The notes under the pieces are model-generated. The model was not told where the DNA came from and ran no database searches. It saw only the letters and a list, made by a program, of their open reading frames with translations. 43,614 nucleotides of DNA from Sphingomonadales bacterium. GTDB lineage: Bacteria > Bacteroidota > Bacteroidia > Chitinophagales > Chitinophagaceae. Of this stretch, positions 33,847 to 42,745 are shown piece by piece. The stretch is taken from positions 1 to 43,614 of the forward strand of contig VHAT01000017.1 of assembly GCA_016872195.1 (NCBI GenBank). The letters run 5' to 3'. The position numbers were made by a program, and so were the translations under genes. Numbering within the stretch: position 1 is the stretch's first letter; each line of letters opens with the position of its first letter.

Positions 33847-35277
33847 TTAGTGGAGACGATTATCCTCTTCTTCCTTGAAGAGATCGATGATACGGTCTTT
33901 GAACTTGCTCCAAAAACCGGTCAGGTTTCGGCGATGTTTCATTTGACTCTCGCTGACCCCGGTAACTTCTTCGGGCTGCGGAGTGGCGACATCTTTTTCG
34001 CGACGAAGCGCCCCAGGAACTTCGACCAGACGATATCCTTTCTCAAAATCCTTACGGTTATGCTCATAATCGTCATAGCCTTTCAGAATTAACCCGATAC
34101 AAGTAGAGTACGTAGGCTTGGAAAGTTCCTCGATGTGTCCGGCGGCCAAATGCTCATTGGGAAAACCAATACGTGCGTTCAGACCCGTCACGTACTCGGT
34201 CAGCTGGATCAGATGCTTGAGCTGGGAGCCCCCTCCCGTCAAAATGATCCCGCCATTGAGCGCTTTATTATCGAGTCCTACCTGCTTAAGATGGTAGGTC
34301 ACAAAATCCATGATCTCACTCATTCTAGCCTGAATGATATTAGCCAGATTTTTTACACTGATCTCCTTGGCAGGCATTCCCCGCAAACCGGGAATGGTTA
34401 TATAGGCATTGGCCTTGGCTTCATTAGATAAAGCACTGCCGAATTGCACCTTCATTTGCTCGGCTTGCGTTTTCAATACCCCTAATCCTGATTTGATATC
34501 GTTGGTGATATTCTCACCGGCAAAAGGAATTACTGCGGTATGCTTGAGGATACCTTCATTGAATACAGCCAGATCCGTGGTACCGCCCCCAATATCCACG
34601 ATGGCTACCCCGGCCTCAAGATCTTCTTGCCCCATTACGGCAGCAGAAGAAGCGAGCGGCTGTAAGACCAGATCCTTTGTGAACAGACCTGCTTTTTCTA
34701 CGCTACGGTTAATATTGCGAATGGCATTTTTATCGCCGGTAATGATGTGAAAGTTCGCTCCGATCTTGACACCTCCGTATCCTATCGGGTTGGCGATATT
34801 GGGAATATTGTCGACCGTAAATTCTTGTGGGATCACATCGATGATCTGATCACCGGCCGGAATATAGGTCTTACGCTGGTCATCGATAAGTTTATCGATC
34901 TCATGCTGAGCGACCTCCTCGTCGGTACGCTGACGTACCATATCACCCCGGGTCTGTAAACTCTTGATATGATGACCCGCAATTCCTACATAGACCTCCT
35001 TGATCTCGAGCGTGGGATTAGAAGCGAAACAATTATCAAGTGCCGTGCGGATCGCCTTGATGGTTTCATCAATATTGAGGACTTGACCATGCTTGACCCC
35101 GTTGGAATTGGCTTTTCCAAAACCAAGGATCTCAAGTTTTCCGAACTCATTTTTTCGTCCGGCAATCACTGCGATCTTGGTAGTACCAATATCGAGACCG
35201 ATAATGACAGGATTGGTGTTTGTCATAGGGACCGAACCGATATCCGGACCGACAATGATGGGGCTTTGGTTGTTCAT
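33847..35277 (-). CDS. ftsA: cell division protein FtsA
   Basis: FtsA is the actin-like ATPase that ties FtsZ to the inner membrane. Phosphate-binding motifs are GLDIGTTKIAVIAG near residues 27-40 and VDIGGGTTDLAVF near residue 225; ILTGGGSQLKHL near 345 is the adenosine motif. The tail LTGFWSKFKDRIIDLFKEEED is an amphipathic helix, the expected membrane anchor. Two in-frame ATG codons compete: 35277 gives 476 residues, 35226 gives 459. The first 17 codons from 35277 look like a duplicate of the next 17. The gene lies between ftsQ and ftsZ. Confidence 0.95.
   Translation of the reverse strand: MNNQSPIIVGPDIGSVPMTNTNPVIIGLDIGTTKIAVIAGRKNEFGKLEILGFGKANSNGVKHGQVLNIDETIKAIRTALDNCFASNPTLEIKEVYVGIAGHHIKSLQTRGDMVRQRTDEEVAQHEIDKLIDDQRKTYIPAGDQIIDVIPQEFTVDNIPNIANPIGYGGVKIGANFHIITGDKNAIRNINRSVEKAGLFTKDLVLQPLASSAAVMGQEDLEAGVAIVDIGGGTTDLAVFNEGILKHTAVIPFAGENITNDIKSGLGVLKTQAEQMKVQFGSALSNEAKANAYITIPGLRGMPAKEISVKNLANIIQARMSEIMDFVTYHLKQVGLDNKALNGGIILTGGGSQLKHLIQLTEYVTGLNARIGFPNEHLAAGHIEELSKPTYSTCIGLILKGYDDYEHNRKDFEKGYRLVEVPGALRREKDVATPQPEEVTGVSESQMKHRRNLTGFWSKFKDRIIDLFKEEEDNRLH
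35226..35277 (-). repeat. 17-codon in-frame duplication at the FtsA N-terminus
   Basis: Codons 1-17 (MNNQSPIIVGPDIGSVP) align without gaps with codons 18-34 (MTNTNPVIIGLDIGTTK), with 8 of 17 residues and 31 of 51 bases identical. The second copy has the intact phosphate-binding motif DIGTTK; the first has lost it. It fits an old tandem duplication of the gene start. Confidence 0.6.
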
Positions 35278-35287
35278 GATGATGGAT

Positions 35288-36292
35288 TTAGTGGTTGTCT
35301 GATTTTTTTATTTTAGGGATACGAGATTGATTTGTGTCGGGCAGAGCCGCACCGGGCAGCACGGTATTCAACTCCTCTAGCGAAGGGTTGGGATCATCAG
35401 GTAAAAGAGGCTGAAGGGGCTTGGGAAGAAACTTGACCACCGTATCGTTTTCGGCCTCTGTGGCATCGCGCAGCAATCGTTCTACATTTCTTCGCAATTG
35501 CAACGAATCGACACGGGCGCTGCTGACACTACCCGCAAGCACCTGTCCATTATATCTAACATCGATCATTCGATAGCGACTTAACCCTGTTTTACTGAGT
35601 ACTTGCTGATAGAAGATCAGTAAGCGACGCAGTTTTGACTGGATATCAGTAAGCGCTCCCAATTGTACGATATGATCCCCTACGGTGGGAACCAGCTCCC
35701 ACTCCTTTGCGGGAGTATAATCGACCTGTGCCACCTGCGAAGACCAAAATGAATCTTTTAGTAGCAGTTGTGACATGGTCAATATCTGTTGTAATAACAC
35801 GGTGTCGGGCTGGGTCAATAGCATCGAATCCGAAAGTCCTGTAAAGACGGGGACCTTGATGGTTCGATCAGCAGATAATGGCATCAGATTACCCAACTCA
35901 TCAAGATAACAAGAGGCTCCACTACTAGAGAATAATCTGGCCAACGGGATCTTTTCCGTTACCGCCACATGTAATACATCTTGGTTGTCGAAATACAACT
36001 GGGCCTCTCTGATCCATACATGCGATTTGATCTTAGTCTCTACCTCTCGAAGATTGAATTGCGCCAACCGTTCTCCTTGTACACCGGCAGAGGATTGTCG
36101 CAATAGTTCTTCCACCTCTCCTTGCGTCAGGAACCCTCCTCCGGGGCCGGCCTTGATCTCGATCGTATAGGAGCGAAGTCGCTCCTTATTACGCTCACGG
36201 ATACCAGCCGACAAGACCAGGAACATACCGGTGGCTATCCCTATCCAAAAGGCAAAAAATAAAATTCGTTTTATGATCCTCTTCAATTTCAA
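35288..36292 (-). CDS. ftsQ: cell division protein FtsQ
   Basis: FtsQ is a bitopic inner-membrane protein that links FtsW/I and other late division proteins. The 334-residue protein has a basic cytoplasmic start (MKLKRIIKRI), one helix at about residues 10-29, and a POTRA-like domain at about 40-115 with VWIREAQLYFDNQDVLHVAV. Then comes the FtsQ beta domain with a DELGNLMPLS block and the block YNGQVLAGS. The last 50 residues are proline-rich and charged. Sequence conservation in FtsQ is low, so the name also rests on position between murC and ftsA. Confidence 0.88.
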   Translation of the reverse strand: MKLKRIIKRILFFAFWIGIATGMFLVLSAGIRERNKERLRSYTIEIKAGPGGGFLTQGEVEELLRQSSAGVQGERLAQFNLREVETKIKSHVWIREAQLYFDNQDVLHVAVTEKIPLARLFSSSGASCYLDELGNLMPLSADRTIKVPVFTGLSDSMLLTQPDTVLLQQILTMSQLLLKDSFWSSQVAQVDYTPAKEWELVPTVGDHIVQLGALTDIQSKLRRLLIFYQQVLSKTGLSRYRMIDVRYNGQVLAGSVSSARVDSLQLRRNVERLLRDATEAENDTVVKFLPKPLQPLLPDDPNPSLEELNTVLPGAALPDTNQSRIPKIKKSDNH

Positions 36293-36307
36293 GTTTATAC
36301 TTTATAG

Positions 36308-37729
36308 TTAATTATTCTCCATTCGTTTTTTTATCAAGGCCGGTATCTTGTCAATATCACCGGCTCCGGCTACTACAATCACGTGCTGTCTATTTACAAG
36401 TCGATCATGATATTCTTTCTCCAGCCAATCGACCACCTCCTCCTGATCCAAATAGAACAATGGCACGCCCACCATATCTTTTCCGATCGACTCACTGCTC
36501 ACACCCTCGATCGGCAACTCTCTTGCCGGATAGAGCGGCAATAGGACCACCCTGTCTGCTTTCGCGAGCGCCTTGGCAAACTGTGGAGCCAGATCGCGGG
36601 TACGAGAGAACAGATGCGGCTGAAAGATGATCGTGCAAAGGGCCTGCGGATACAAGGAACGCACTCCATCTAACAACACATTCAACTCCTCGGGATGATG
36701 CGCATAATCATCGATCAAGACCAACCGTTCATTATCAATGAGCTTCTCAAAACGCCGTTGCACCCCCTTAAAGCAAGCCATTGCTTCGCGAATCTCACTC
36801 GGCGATATTCCCAGGACACGACTAGCCGTGATCGCCCCGATCGCATTCTCCACATTATGCCATCCCCCCATGGGTAAAAAGATATCCTCGATACATTCTT
36901 TATCGATCATGGCATCAAAACAATACCCTCCATCTTGCACCCGTCTATTTAACGCATAACAATCGGCTTGTTGCTCGTGCAAATGATAGGATAGGGTTTG
37001 CGGAGCCCGTAGAGAAGAGCTACGAGATAATCCCCACTTATGGATCAACAGACCCCCCTTCGGTACCAAGGCACTGAAATCGATAAACGCTTGCTCCATG
37101 GTAGTGGCATCTCCATAGATATCGAGGTGATCGGGATCCATGGCGCTGATGAGAGCGACATGAGGCAATAATTTCAGAAAACTCCGATCGTACTCATCTG
37201 CTTCTACCACGCAACAATTGACCGAACTGCTCCACTGGTTCGTTCCGTAATTGGCCGCGATCCCTCCCAAGAAGGCATTGCCTCCAAAACCACTATGACG
37301 CAGCAAATGAGCTACCATGGTAGAGGTAGTCGTCTTGCCATGCGTACCGGCAATACAAACATTCAAAGAACTAGCGGTGATCTGCTGTAGCAGATCGCTT
37401 CGCTTCCAAATCGTATATCCATTCTCCTGATACCAGCGCAATTCGAGGTGAGAACCCGGAATCGCCGGTGTGTATACCACGGCATCAGCAGTGCGAGAGA
37501 GCGCCTCAAGATCTTCGTGGTAATGCACTGTAATACCCGAAGCCTCTAAGGAGCGAGTCAGCGTAGAAGGGGTTTTATCATATCCCGAAACCTTTATCCC
37601 CTGCTCCTGAAAAAAACGAGCCAACGCACTCATGCCGATACCACCAATACCCAGAAAATACAACTCACGCAGTCCTTCCTTTACCCGAAAGGATTCTTGC
37701 AATAGCGTTGTATCGATGGTTGTCCTCAT
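36308..37729 (-). CDS. murC: UDP-N-acetylmuramate--L-alanine ligase
   Basis: MurC adds L-Ala to UDP-MurNAc, the first peptide step in peptidoglycan precursor synthesis. The 473-residue protein shows the N-terminal nucleotide-binding motif YFLGIGGIGMSALARF near residue 24, the ATP loop GTHGKTTTS near 127, CVVEADEYDRSFL near 177, and the C-terminal DDYAHHPEELN block near 341. The length is normal. It starts one base before the end of murG, consistent with translational coupling. Confidence 0.97.
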   Translation of the reverse strand: MRTTIDTTLLQESFRVKEGLRELYFLGIGGIGMSALARFFQEQGIKVSGYDKTPSTLTRSLEASGITVHYHEDLEALSRTADAVVYTPAIPGSHLELRWYQENGYTIWKRSDLLQQITASSLNVCIAGTHGKTTTSTMVAHLLRHSGFGGNAFLGGIAANYGTNQWSSSVNCCVVEADEYDRSFLKLLPHVALISAMDPDHLDIYGDATTMEQAFIDFSALVPKGGLLIHKWGLSRSSSLRAPQTLSYHLHEQQADCYALNRRVQDGGYCFDAMIDKECIEDIFLPMGGWHNVENAIGAITASRVLGISPSEIREAMACFKGVQRRFEKLIDNERLVLIDDYAHHPEELNVLLDGVRSLYPQALCTIIFQPHLFSRTRDLAPQFAKALAKADRVVLLPLYPARELPIEGVSSESIGKDMVGVPLFYLDQEEVVDWLEKEYHDRLVNRQHVIVVAGAGDIDKIPALIKKRMENN

Positions 37730-37730
37730 A

Positions 37731-38825
37731 TTACTGACTGACTTGCTTTACTAATTCAGTGGCCAGCTTTTGTGCGGCATCCCGAACGGCGAAAGAGCCA
37801 ATGGCCTCGCTGAGCGATCGTTGAGCAGATCGATCAAGACATAGGGCCAAGGCGCGAGAGACCAACGAGGTCTCAGCTTCCTCATCCGGCACCAACCAGG
37901 CAGCTTGCTTACGTACCAGTTGCTCTGCATTGACGCGTTGATGGTCTTCTGCTGCCAACGGATACGGCACGAACAAAACAGGCTTGCCCACCACGGCCAA
38001 TTCCGCCACCGTCATTGCACCCGATCGTGAGATCACCACATCGGCCGCCGCATACGCATATTCCATTTCCCTGATAAAGTCGGCCGTATAACAACCTGTA
38101 CGGTCAGCGACACGAGCGGTGGCTAAAGGAGCATATGACTTTCCGGTTTGCCAGATCACCTGAATGCCTGCTTCCAAAAGCCGGTCGAGTCCCTGATCGA
38201 TAGCGCGGTTGATTGAGCGAGCTCCTAAACTACCTCCCATCACTAGCAAAGTGGTTCGATCGGAAGACAAGGAAAAAAAGTTCGCCGCCTGTTGTCGATC
38301 AGGCCTTGTTGCACAGATCGATTCGCGTACAGGATTACCGGTAAAAAAGATCTTGTCCGCCGGAAAGAATTTTTCCAGCCCACCCGCACCGGTAAAAATG
38401 CACTTTGCACGTCGTGCCAATAGCTGATTGGTTTTGCCGGCATAGGCATTGGACTCGTGTAAAAAAGTCGGAATGCTTCTTGCCTGCGCAACACGCAATA
38501 CGGGAAAGCTGGAATACCCTCCCACTCCCAATACGGCATCCGGACGAAAGGCGCGGATGATCTTGCGAACCTGCCAAAAACTCTTGAGCAGTTTCCAGGG
38601 CAGTGCCATATTTTTTATCAAAGAACTTCTATCGAATCCCACTATATCTAAGCCGCAGATCGAATACCCTGCCTGCGGCACTTTCTCCATCTCCATTTTT
38701 CCCTTGGCCCCCACGAACAAAATATCCATCGAGGCATCCATCTTTTTTAGGGCACCGGCGATGGCCAATGCCGGAAATATATGTCCGCCCGTTCCCCCGC
38801 CTGCTATCAGTACCCGCAGACTCAT
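37731..38825 (-). CDS. murG: UDP-GlcNAc:lipid I N-acetylglucosaminyltransferase
   Basis: MurG transfers GlcNAc to lipid I, forming lipid II at the inner face of the membrane. The 364-residue GT-B enzyme begins MSLRVLIAGGGTGGHIFPALAI with its glycine-rich loop, then GVGGYSSFPVLRVAQ, HESNAYAGKTN near residue 124, MGGSLGARSIN near 191 and RSGAMTVAELAVVGKPVLFVPYP near 260. The start at 38825 is chosen because it overlaps the ftsW stop by four bases (ATGA); the frame upstream has no family similarity. Confidence 0.97.
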   Translation of the reverse strand: MSLRVLIAGGGTGGHIFPALAIAGALKKMDASMDILFVGAKGKMEMEKVPQAGYSICGLDIVGFDRSSLIKNMALPWKLLKSFWQVRKIIRAFRPDAVLGVGGYSSFPVLRVAQARSIPTFLHESNAYAGKTNQLLARRAKCIFTGAGGLEKFFPADKIFFTGNPVRESICATRPDRQQAANFFSLSSDRTTLLVMGGSLGARSINRAIDQGLDRLLEAGIQVIWQTGKSYAPLATARVADRTGCYTADFIREMEYAYAAADVVISRSGAMTVAELAVVGKPVLFVPYPLAAEDHQRVNAEQLVRKQAAWLVPDEEAETSLVSRALALCLDRSAQRSLSEAIGSFAVRDAAQKLATELVKQVSQ

Positions 38826-40102
38826 GCCGCAGTCGGTTTTACCGTTTCTTCCTCTGTCTGTCCCTCGAGTTGCTCCACATTTCTTGCTACACTCAATATG
38901 ATACCAATGGCCAGACAAGTAAAAAAGAAACTACTTCCTCCCATGCTCACCAGTGGCAGCGTAACACCCGTTACCGGAAATAAATTGACCGTTACCGCCA
39001 TATTAGCAATAGCCTGAATGACCAAGGTAAAACTGAGCCCTAACGCCAAGAACGCACCAAAGGCAAAGGGACATCGCTTGAATATCCTGATACAACGAAA
39101 TAAAAAGACCAAGTAAATAAATACCATAAACCCGCCGCCGATCAATCCGTACTCCTCGATAATGATGGCGTATATAAAGTCATTGTACGCCTGGGGCAGA
39201 AAGTCTCGAGTGGTACTATTTCCCGGTCCTACACCCAAGAGTCCTCCCTTTGAGATGGCCACTTTGGCCTGATTGACCTGATAACCATCGGTGTCGCTAT
39301 CTTGTCCTCCATAAATAAAGGACTCTACCCGACTGATCCATGTATCGACCCTGGCCGTAAGCGCAGAGGAGGAAGATGTTTTTACAGCCGCTACCTCATC
39401 CGGATTTTCAGTATGATGTCGGACCACAGCGGCCACGATCAAAAAAGTGATCGGGATCAAGACCGCACCAATGGTCAGTAACAGATGCTTGGTGCTGGCT
39501 CTTCCAATAAAGAGTAATAGCATACAACTGGCACCAAGCAATAAGGCGGTAGACAGGTTGGCGGGTGCGATCATTATACAGGTTACGAGCACGGGCCAGA
39601 TGACCATCAGATATCCTTTCTTAAAATCCTTGATTATTTCTTGCTTCTTACTCAGTAACCGGGCCAGGTACATGAACAGCGCCAACTTAGCCAAATCGGA
39701 CGTTTGCATCGTCATGTTGATGATGGGCAACTTGATCCACCGACTACCCTCGTTCATCTTGACGCCAAAGAAAAGCGTATATAAAAGCAAGGGCAGTGAC
39801 AATAAAAAGATGATACGAGCCGCCTTGGAGTAAAAAGTATAATTGACCAGGTGAGCAAAGTAGATGACGAGTAACCCCCCCAAGATCAAACCCACTTGTT
39901 TAAAAAGATAGATCTCGGTATTTCCCTTATAATTTTTATACGCCAGCGTACCGGTGGCACTATAAACGGCCAATAGCGATACCAATGTCAGCACTACCAC
40001 CAAGGCCCAGATCACCTTATCACCGCGAGTCTTTTTAAGAAGATTATCGGTGGTAAAGCTATTACGCAGATCGGCCAGTCGTATGTCGCGGGTCGCTTCC
40101 AT
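38822..40102 (-). CDS. ftsW: septal peptidoglycan polymerase FtsW
   Basis: FtsW is the SEDS-family glycosyltransferase that polymerises lipid II at the septum. The 426-residue protein has about ten helices starting near residue 29 (VIWALVVVLTLVSLLAVYSATG), the conserved QAYNDFIYAIIIEEYGLIGG near residue 309 and TGVTLPLVSMGGSSFFFTCL near residue 380. A large extracytoplasmic loop (about residues 220-300) contains SRVESFIYG. Slightly longer than E. coli FtsW. It starts three bases after the murD stop and overlaps murG by four bases. Confidence 0.96.
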   Translation of the reverse strand: MEATRDIRLADLRNSFTTDNLLKKTRGDKVIWALVVVLTLVSLLAVYSATGTLAYKNYKGNTEIYLFKQVGLILGGLLVIYFAHLVNYTFYSKAARIIFLLSLPLLLYTLFFGVKMNEGSRWIKLPIINMTMQTSDLAKLALFMYLARLLSKKQEIIKDFKKGYLMVIWPVLVTCIMIAPANLSTALLLGASCMLLLFIGRASTKHLLLTIGAVLIPITFLIVAAVVRHHTENPDEVAAVKTSSSSALTARVDTWISRVESFIYGGQDSDTDGYQVNQAKVAISKGGLLGVGPGNSTTRDFLPQAYNDFIYAIIIEEYGLIGGGFMVFIYLVFLFRCIRIFKRCPFAFGAFLALGLSFTLVIQAIANMAVTVNLFPVTGVTLPLVSMGGSSFFFTCLAIGIILSVARNVEQLEGQTEEETVKPTAA

Positions 40103-40105
40103 AGG

Positions 40106-41446
40106 TTAGAGTTCTTTTACTGCTTTTTTAAATTGTTGTCCACGATCCTCGTAATTCTTAAAAAGATCAAAACTGGCACAGGCCGGACTCAACAGAACCG
40201 TATCGCCCTTGGTAGCGATCTGAAAAGCTGTTTGCACCGCTTCTTCGGCGCTTTGCACATCGACCATTACAGGCACAATAGCTTCAAAGGCCTCATGGAT
40301 CTTTCGAGTATCCTTGCCCAGACAAATGATCGCCTTTACTTTTTCGCGAACCCCTTCAGCCAGCAAGCTGTAATCATTTCCCTTGTCGACACCGCCTAAA
40401 ATAAGTACGGTAGGTCCTGTCATGCTCTCGAGCGCATACCAAGTTGAATTGATATTAGTAGCCTTACTGTCGTTGATAAAGACAACACCGCGCACTGTCA
40501 AGACATATTCCATGCGATGCTCCAGCTGCTCAAAATGTTGTACGGCATCGCGGATCTTCTCTTTGCGAATGTCGAGGGTCGCCGCAGCCACACAAGCGGC
40601 CATCGTATTGTATTGATTATGCTTACCCTTTAGCGCAAAATCAAATACGCTCATGGTCATCACTTCGTTACCGGTCCGTACGTACATGTCTCCGTCTTTG
40701 ATAAAGGCACCTGGTGATACTTCTCTTTTCATGCTAATGGGTAGTTGGTTAGATTGAATACTAAAATTTTTTATATGTCGTTGGGTCACTTCATCATCGG
40801 CGCAATAAATAAAATAATCATCGGGCCCCTGATTTTGGGTAATCCTGAACTTGCTATTGATATAATTCAAGAAAACATATCCGTAACGATCCAAATGATC
40901 TTCGGTGATATTGGTCAAAATCGCCACATGCGGACGAAATCGATCGATATCATCGAGTTGAAAACTGCTGATCTCCACTACATAGAGTGCGTGCGGATCT
41001 TCGGCAACCTGGCGAGCGAATGAGTAACCGATATTACCGACCAGCGCTACATCCAACCCGGCGTTGCGGCACAACTGATAGACCAGCGAGGTCGTTGTGG
41101 TCTTTCCATTACTGCCCGTGATGGCAACAATGCGGCTATCCCCCATATGACGATATGCCAACTCAACCTCACTGATCACCGGAATACCCTGGGCCCGGAT
41201 CGCCTTCATGACCGCAGCCGTTTCGGGTATACCCGGACTCTTGATCACCTCATCGGCTTGTAGTATCCGATCGAGCGAATGCGTATTTTCTTCAAACGCG
41301 ATCCGCTCTTGCAACAGTTCGTTACGATAGTTTTCTTTCAAAGAACTTCCGTCAGAGACAAACACCTCATATCCTTTTCGTTTCGCCAGCAAAGCGGCTC
41401 CGACCCCGCTTTCTCCTGCCCCCAGTATGACTACCCGTTTCCCCAT
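40106..41446 (-). CDS. murD: UDP-MurNAc-L-alanine--D-glutamate ligase
   Basis: MurD adds D-Glu to the nucleotide precursor. The 446-residue protein shows GAGESGVGAALLAKRKGYEVFVSD at the N-terminus, the ATP loop ITGSNGKTTTTSL near residue 110, LVGNIGYSF near 136, EISSFQLDDI near 158 and FINDSKATNINSTWYAL near 325. The length matches the family. It is followed after three bases by ftsW and preceded by mraY. Confidence 0.97.
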   Translation of the reverse strand: MGKRVVILGAGESGVGAALLAKRKGYEVFVSDGSSLKENYRNELLQERIAFEENTHSLDRILQADEVIKSPGIPETAAVMKAIRAQGIPVISEVELAYRHMGDSRIVAITGSNGKTTTTSLVYQLCRNAGLDVALVGNIGYSFARQVAEDPHALYVVEISSFQLDDIDRFRPHVAILTNITEDHLDRYGYVFLNYINSKFRITQNQGPDDYFIYCADDEVTQRHIKNFSIQSNQLPISMKREVSPGAFIKDGDMYVRTGNEVMTMSVFDFALKGKHNQYNTMAACVAAATLDIRKEKIRDAVQHFEQLEHRMEYVLTVRGVVFINDSKATNINSTWYALESMTGPTVLILGGVDKGNDYSLLAEGVREKVKAIICLGKDTRKIHEAFEAIVPVMVDVQSAEEAVQTAFQIATKGDTVLLSPACASFDLFKNYEDRGQQFKKAVKEL

Positions 41447-41459
41447 ACAATCCTTGGCT

Positions 41460-42737
41460 TTACCGCAGTTTGAGGGTAACGATACTGAAGACCACCAACA
41501 ACACCGTTACAATCCAAAACCGGTTTACGATCTTGACCTCATGATATCCCTTAACCTGGTAATGGTGATGTATAGGTGCCTTAAGAAAGATCCTTCTTCC
41601 TTCGCCGAACTTTCGCTTGGTGTATTTGAAATAACTCACTTGAATGATCACACTCAGTGATTCCACCAAAAAGACGCCGCAGAAAATAGGGATCAATAAT
41701 TCCTTGTGTACGATAATGGCCAGGGCGGCGATAATTCCCCCCAGGGTAAGACTACCGGTATCGCCCATAAAAAGTTGCGCAGGATACGAGTTGTACCAAA
41801 GAAATCCGATACAAGCTCCGATCAGTGCCGCAATATAAACCGACAACTCTCCCAGATCGGGTATGTACATAATGTTCAAGTAATCGGCAAAAACCAGATT
41901 GCCGCTGGCATAGGCAAAAATGCCCAGTAAGACCCCGATCAACGCGGCTGTTCCGGTGGCCAGCCCATCGAGCCCATCCGTAAGATTGGCCCCATTGGAC
42001 ACGGCCGTTATGATAAAGATGACAACCACTATATAAAGAAGCCAGGTATAGTGGCGCCAGTTTTCTGGCAGTAGTTTTGAATAATTGAACTCATGATCCT
42101 TTACAAACGGGATGGTTGTAACCGGTGTTTTGGTCGCTACATAATAATGAGTTTGCCCATTGAATGTTTTAGTGAATACTGTACTGTCCGCCTGCGGATT
42201 CTTTCCGGAGTACTCTCTCCAGATAATTACCTCGCTATTGAAATATAGTGTAGCCCCTATGGTAATACCTAATCCCACCTGTCCCAAGATCTTGAACCAA
42301 CCGGCCAGTCCATCGGCATTGGTCTTTTTATATTCTTTGCCCAGCGACTGCGCCAGGCGCTTGCTGCGCAGTTTCAGATAGTCATCGATAAATCCAATAA
42401 TGCCCAACCAAATCGTGCTTATCAGCATCAATTGCACATAGACCTTGGTTAGGTCGGCCAACAAAACGGTCGGGATTAGAATGGCTAAAATGATAATGAT
42501 TCCTCCCATGGTAGGCGTGCCTTTCTTGCTGGCCTCTCCGGCCAATCCCTCTTCGCGAATACTTTCTCCGATCTGCTTTCGTTGTAAAAATTTGATGAGC
42601 TTCTTGCCGTAGACCAGGGTAATAAATAAGGATAATAAGATGGCCAGCAGGGTGCGGAACGTGATATACTCAAAGACACGACTGCCTGGAAAGCGAATGC
42701 CCTCTTCGGTCAGCCAGTCAAAAAGATGATATAACAT
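41460..42737 (-). CDS. mraY: phospho-N-acetylmuramoyl-pentapeptide transferase
   Basis: MraY moves phospho-MurNAc-pentapeptide from UDP to undecaprenyl phosphate, making lipid I. The 425-residue membrane protein has the catalytic aspartates in [12 protein letters not shown] near residue 115, and [12 protein letters not shown] near 249; the block [12 protein letters not shown] near 321 and the loop APIHHHYQ near 395 are also present. An extra segment of about 60 residues (about 165-225) between helices, rich in polar residues, makes it longer than the 360-residue E. coli enzyme; such an insert is known in Bacteroidota. Confidence 0.97.
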   Translation of the reverse strand: MLYHLFDWLTEEGIRFPGSRVFEYITFRTLLAILLSLFITLVYGKKLIKFLQRKQIGESIREEGLAGEASKKGTPTMGGIIIILAILIPTVLLADLTKVYVQLMLISTIWLGIIGFIDDYLKLRSKRLAQSLGKEYKKTNADGLAGWFKILGQVGLGITIGATLYFNSEVIIWREYSGKNPQADSTVFTKTFNGQTHYYVATKTPVTTIPFVKDHEFNYSKLLPENWRHYTWLLYIVVVIFIITAVSNGANLTDGLDGLATGTAALIGVLLGIFAYASGNLVFADYLNIMYIPDLGELSVYIAALIGACIGFLWYNSYPAQLFMGDTGSLTLGGIIAALAIIVHKELLIPIFCGVFLVESLSVIIQVSYFKYTKRKFGEGRRIFLKAPIHHHYQVKGYHEVKIVNRFWIVTVLLVVFSIVTLKLR

Positions 42738-42745
42738 AGTTCCTT

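Noticed and set aside
38826-38918. N-terminal extension of MurG
   Set aside because: It lies within ftsW on the same strand, has no family similarity, and the ATGA overlap at 38822-38825 is the standard coupled start.
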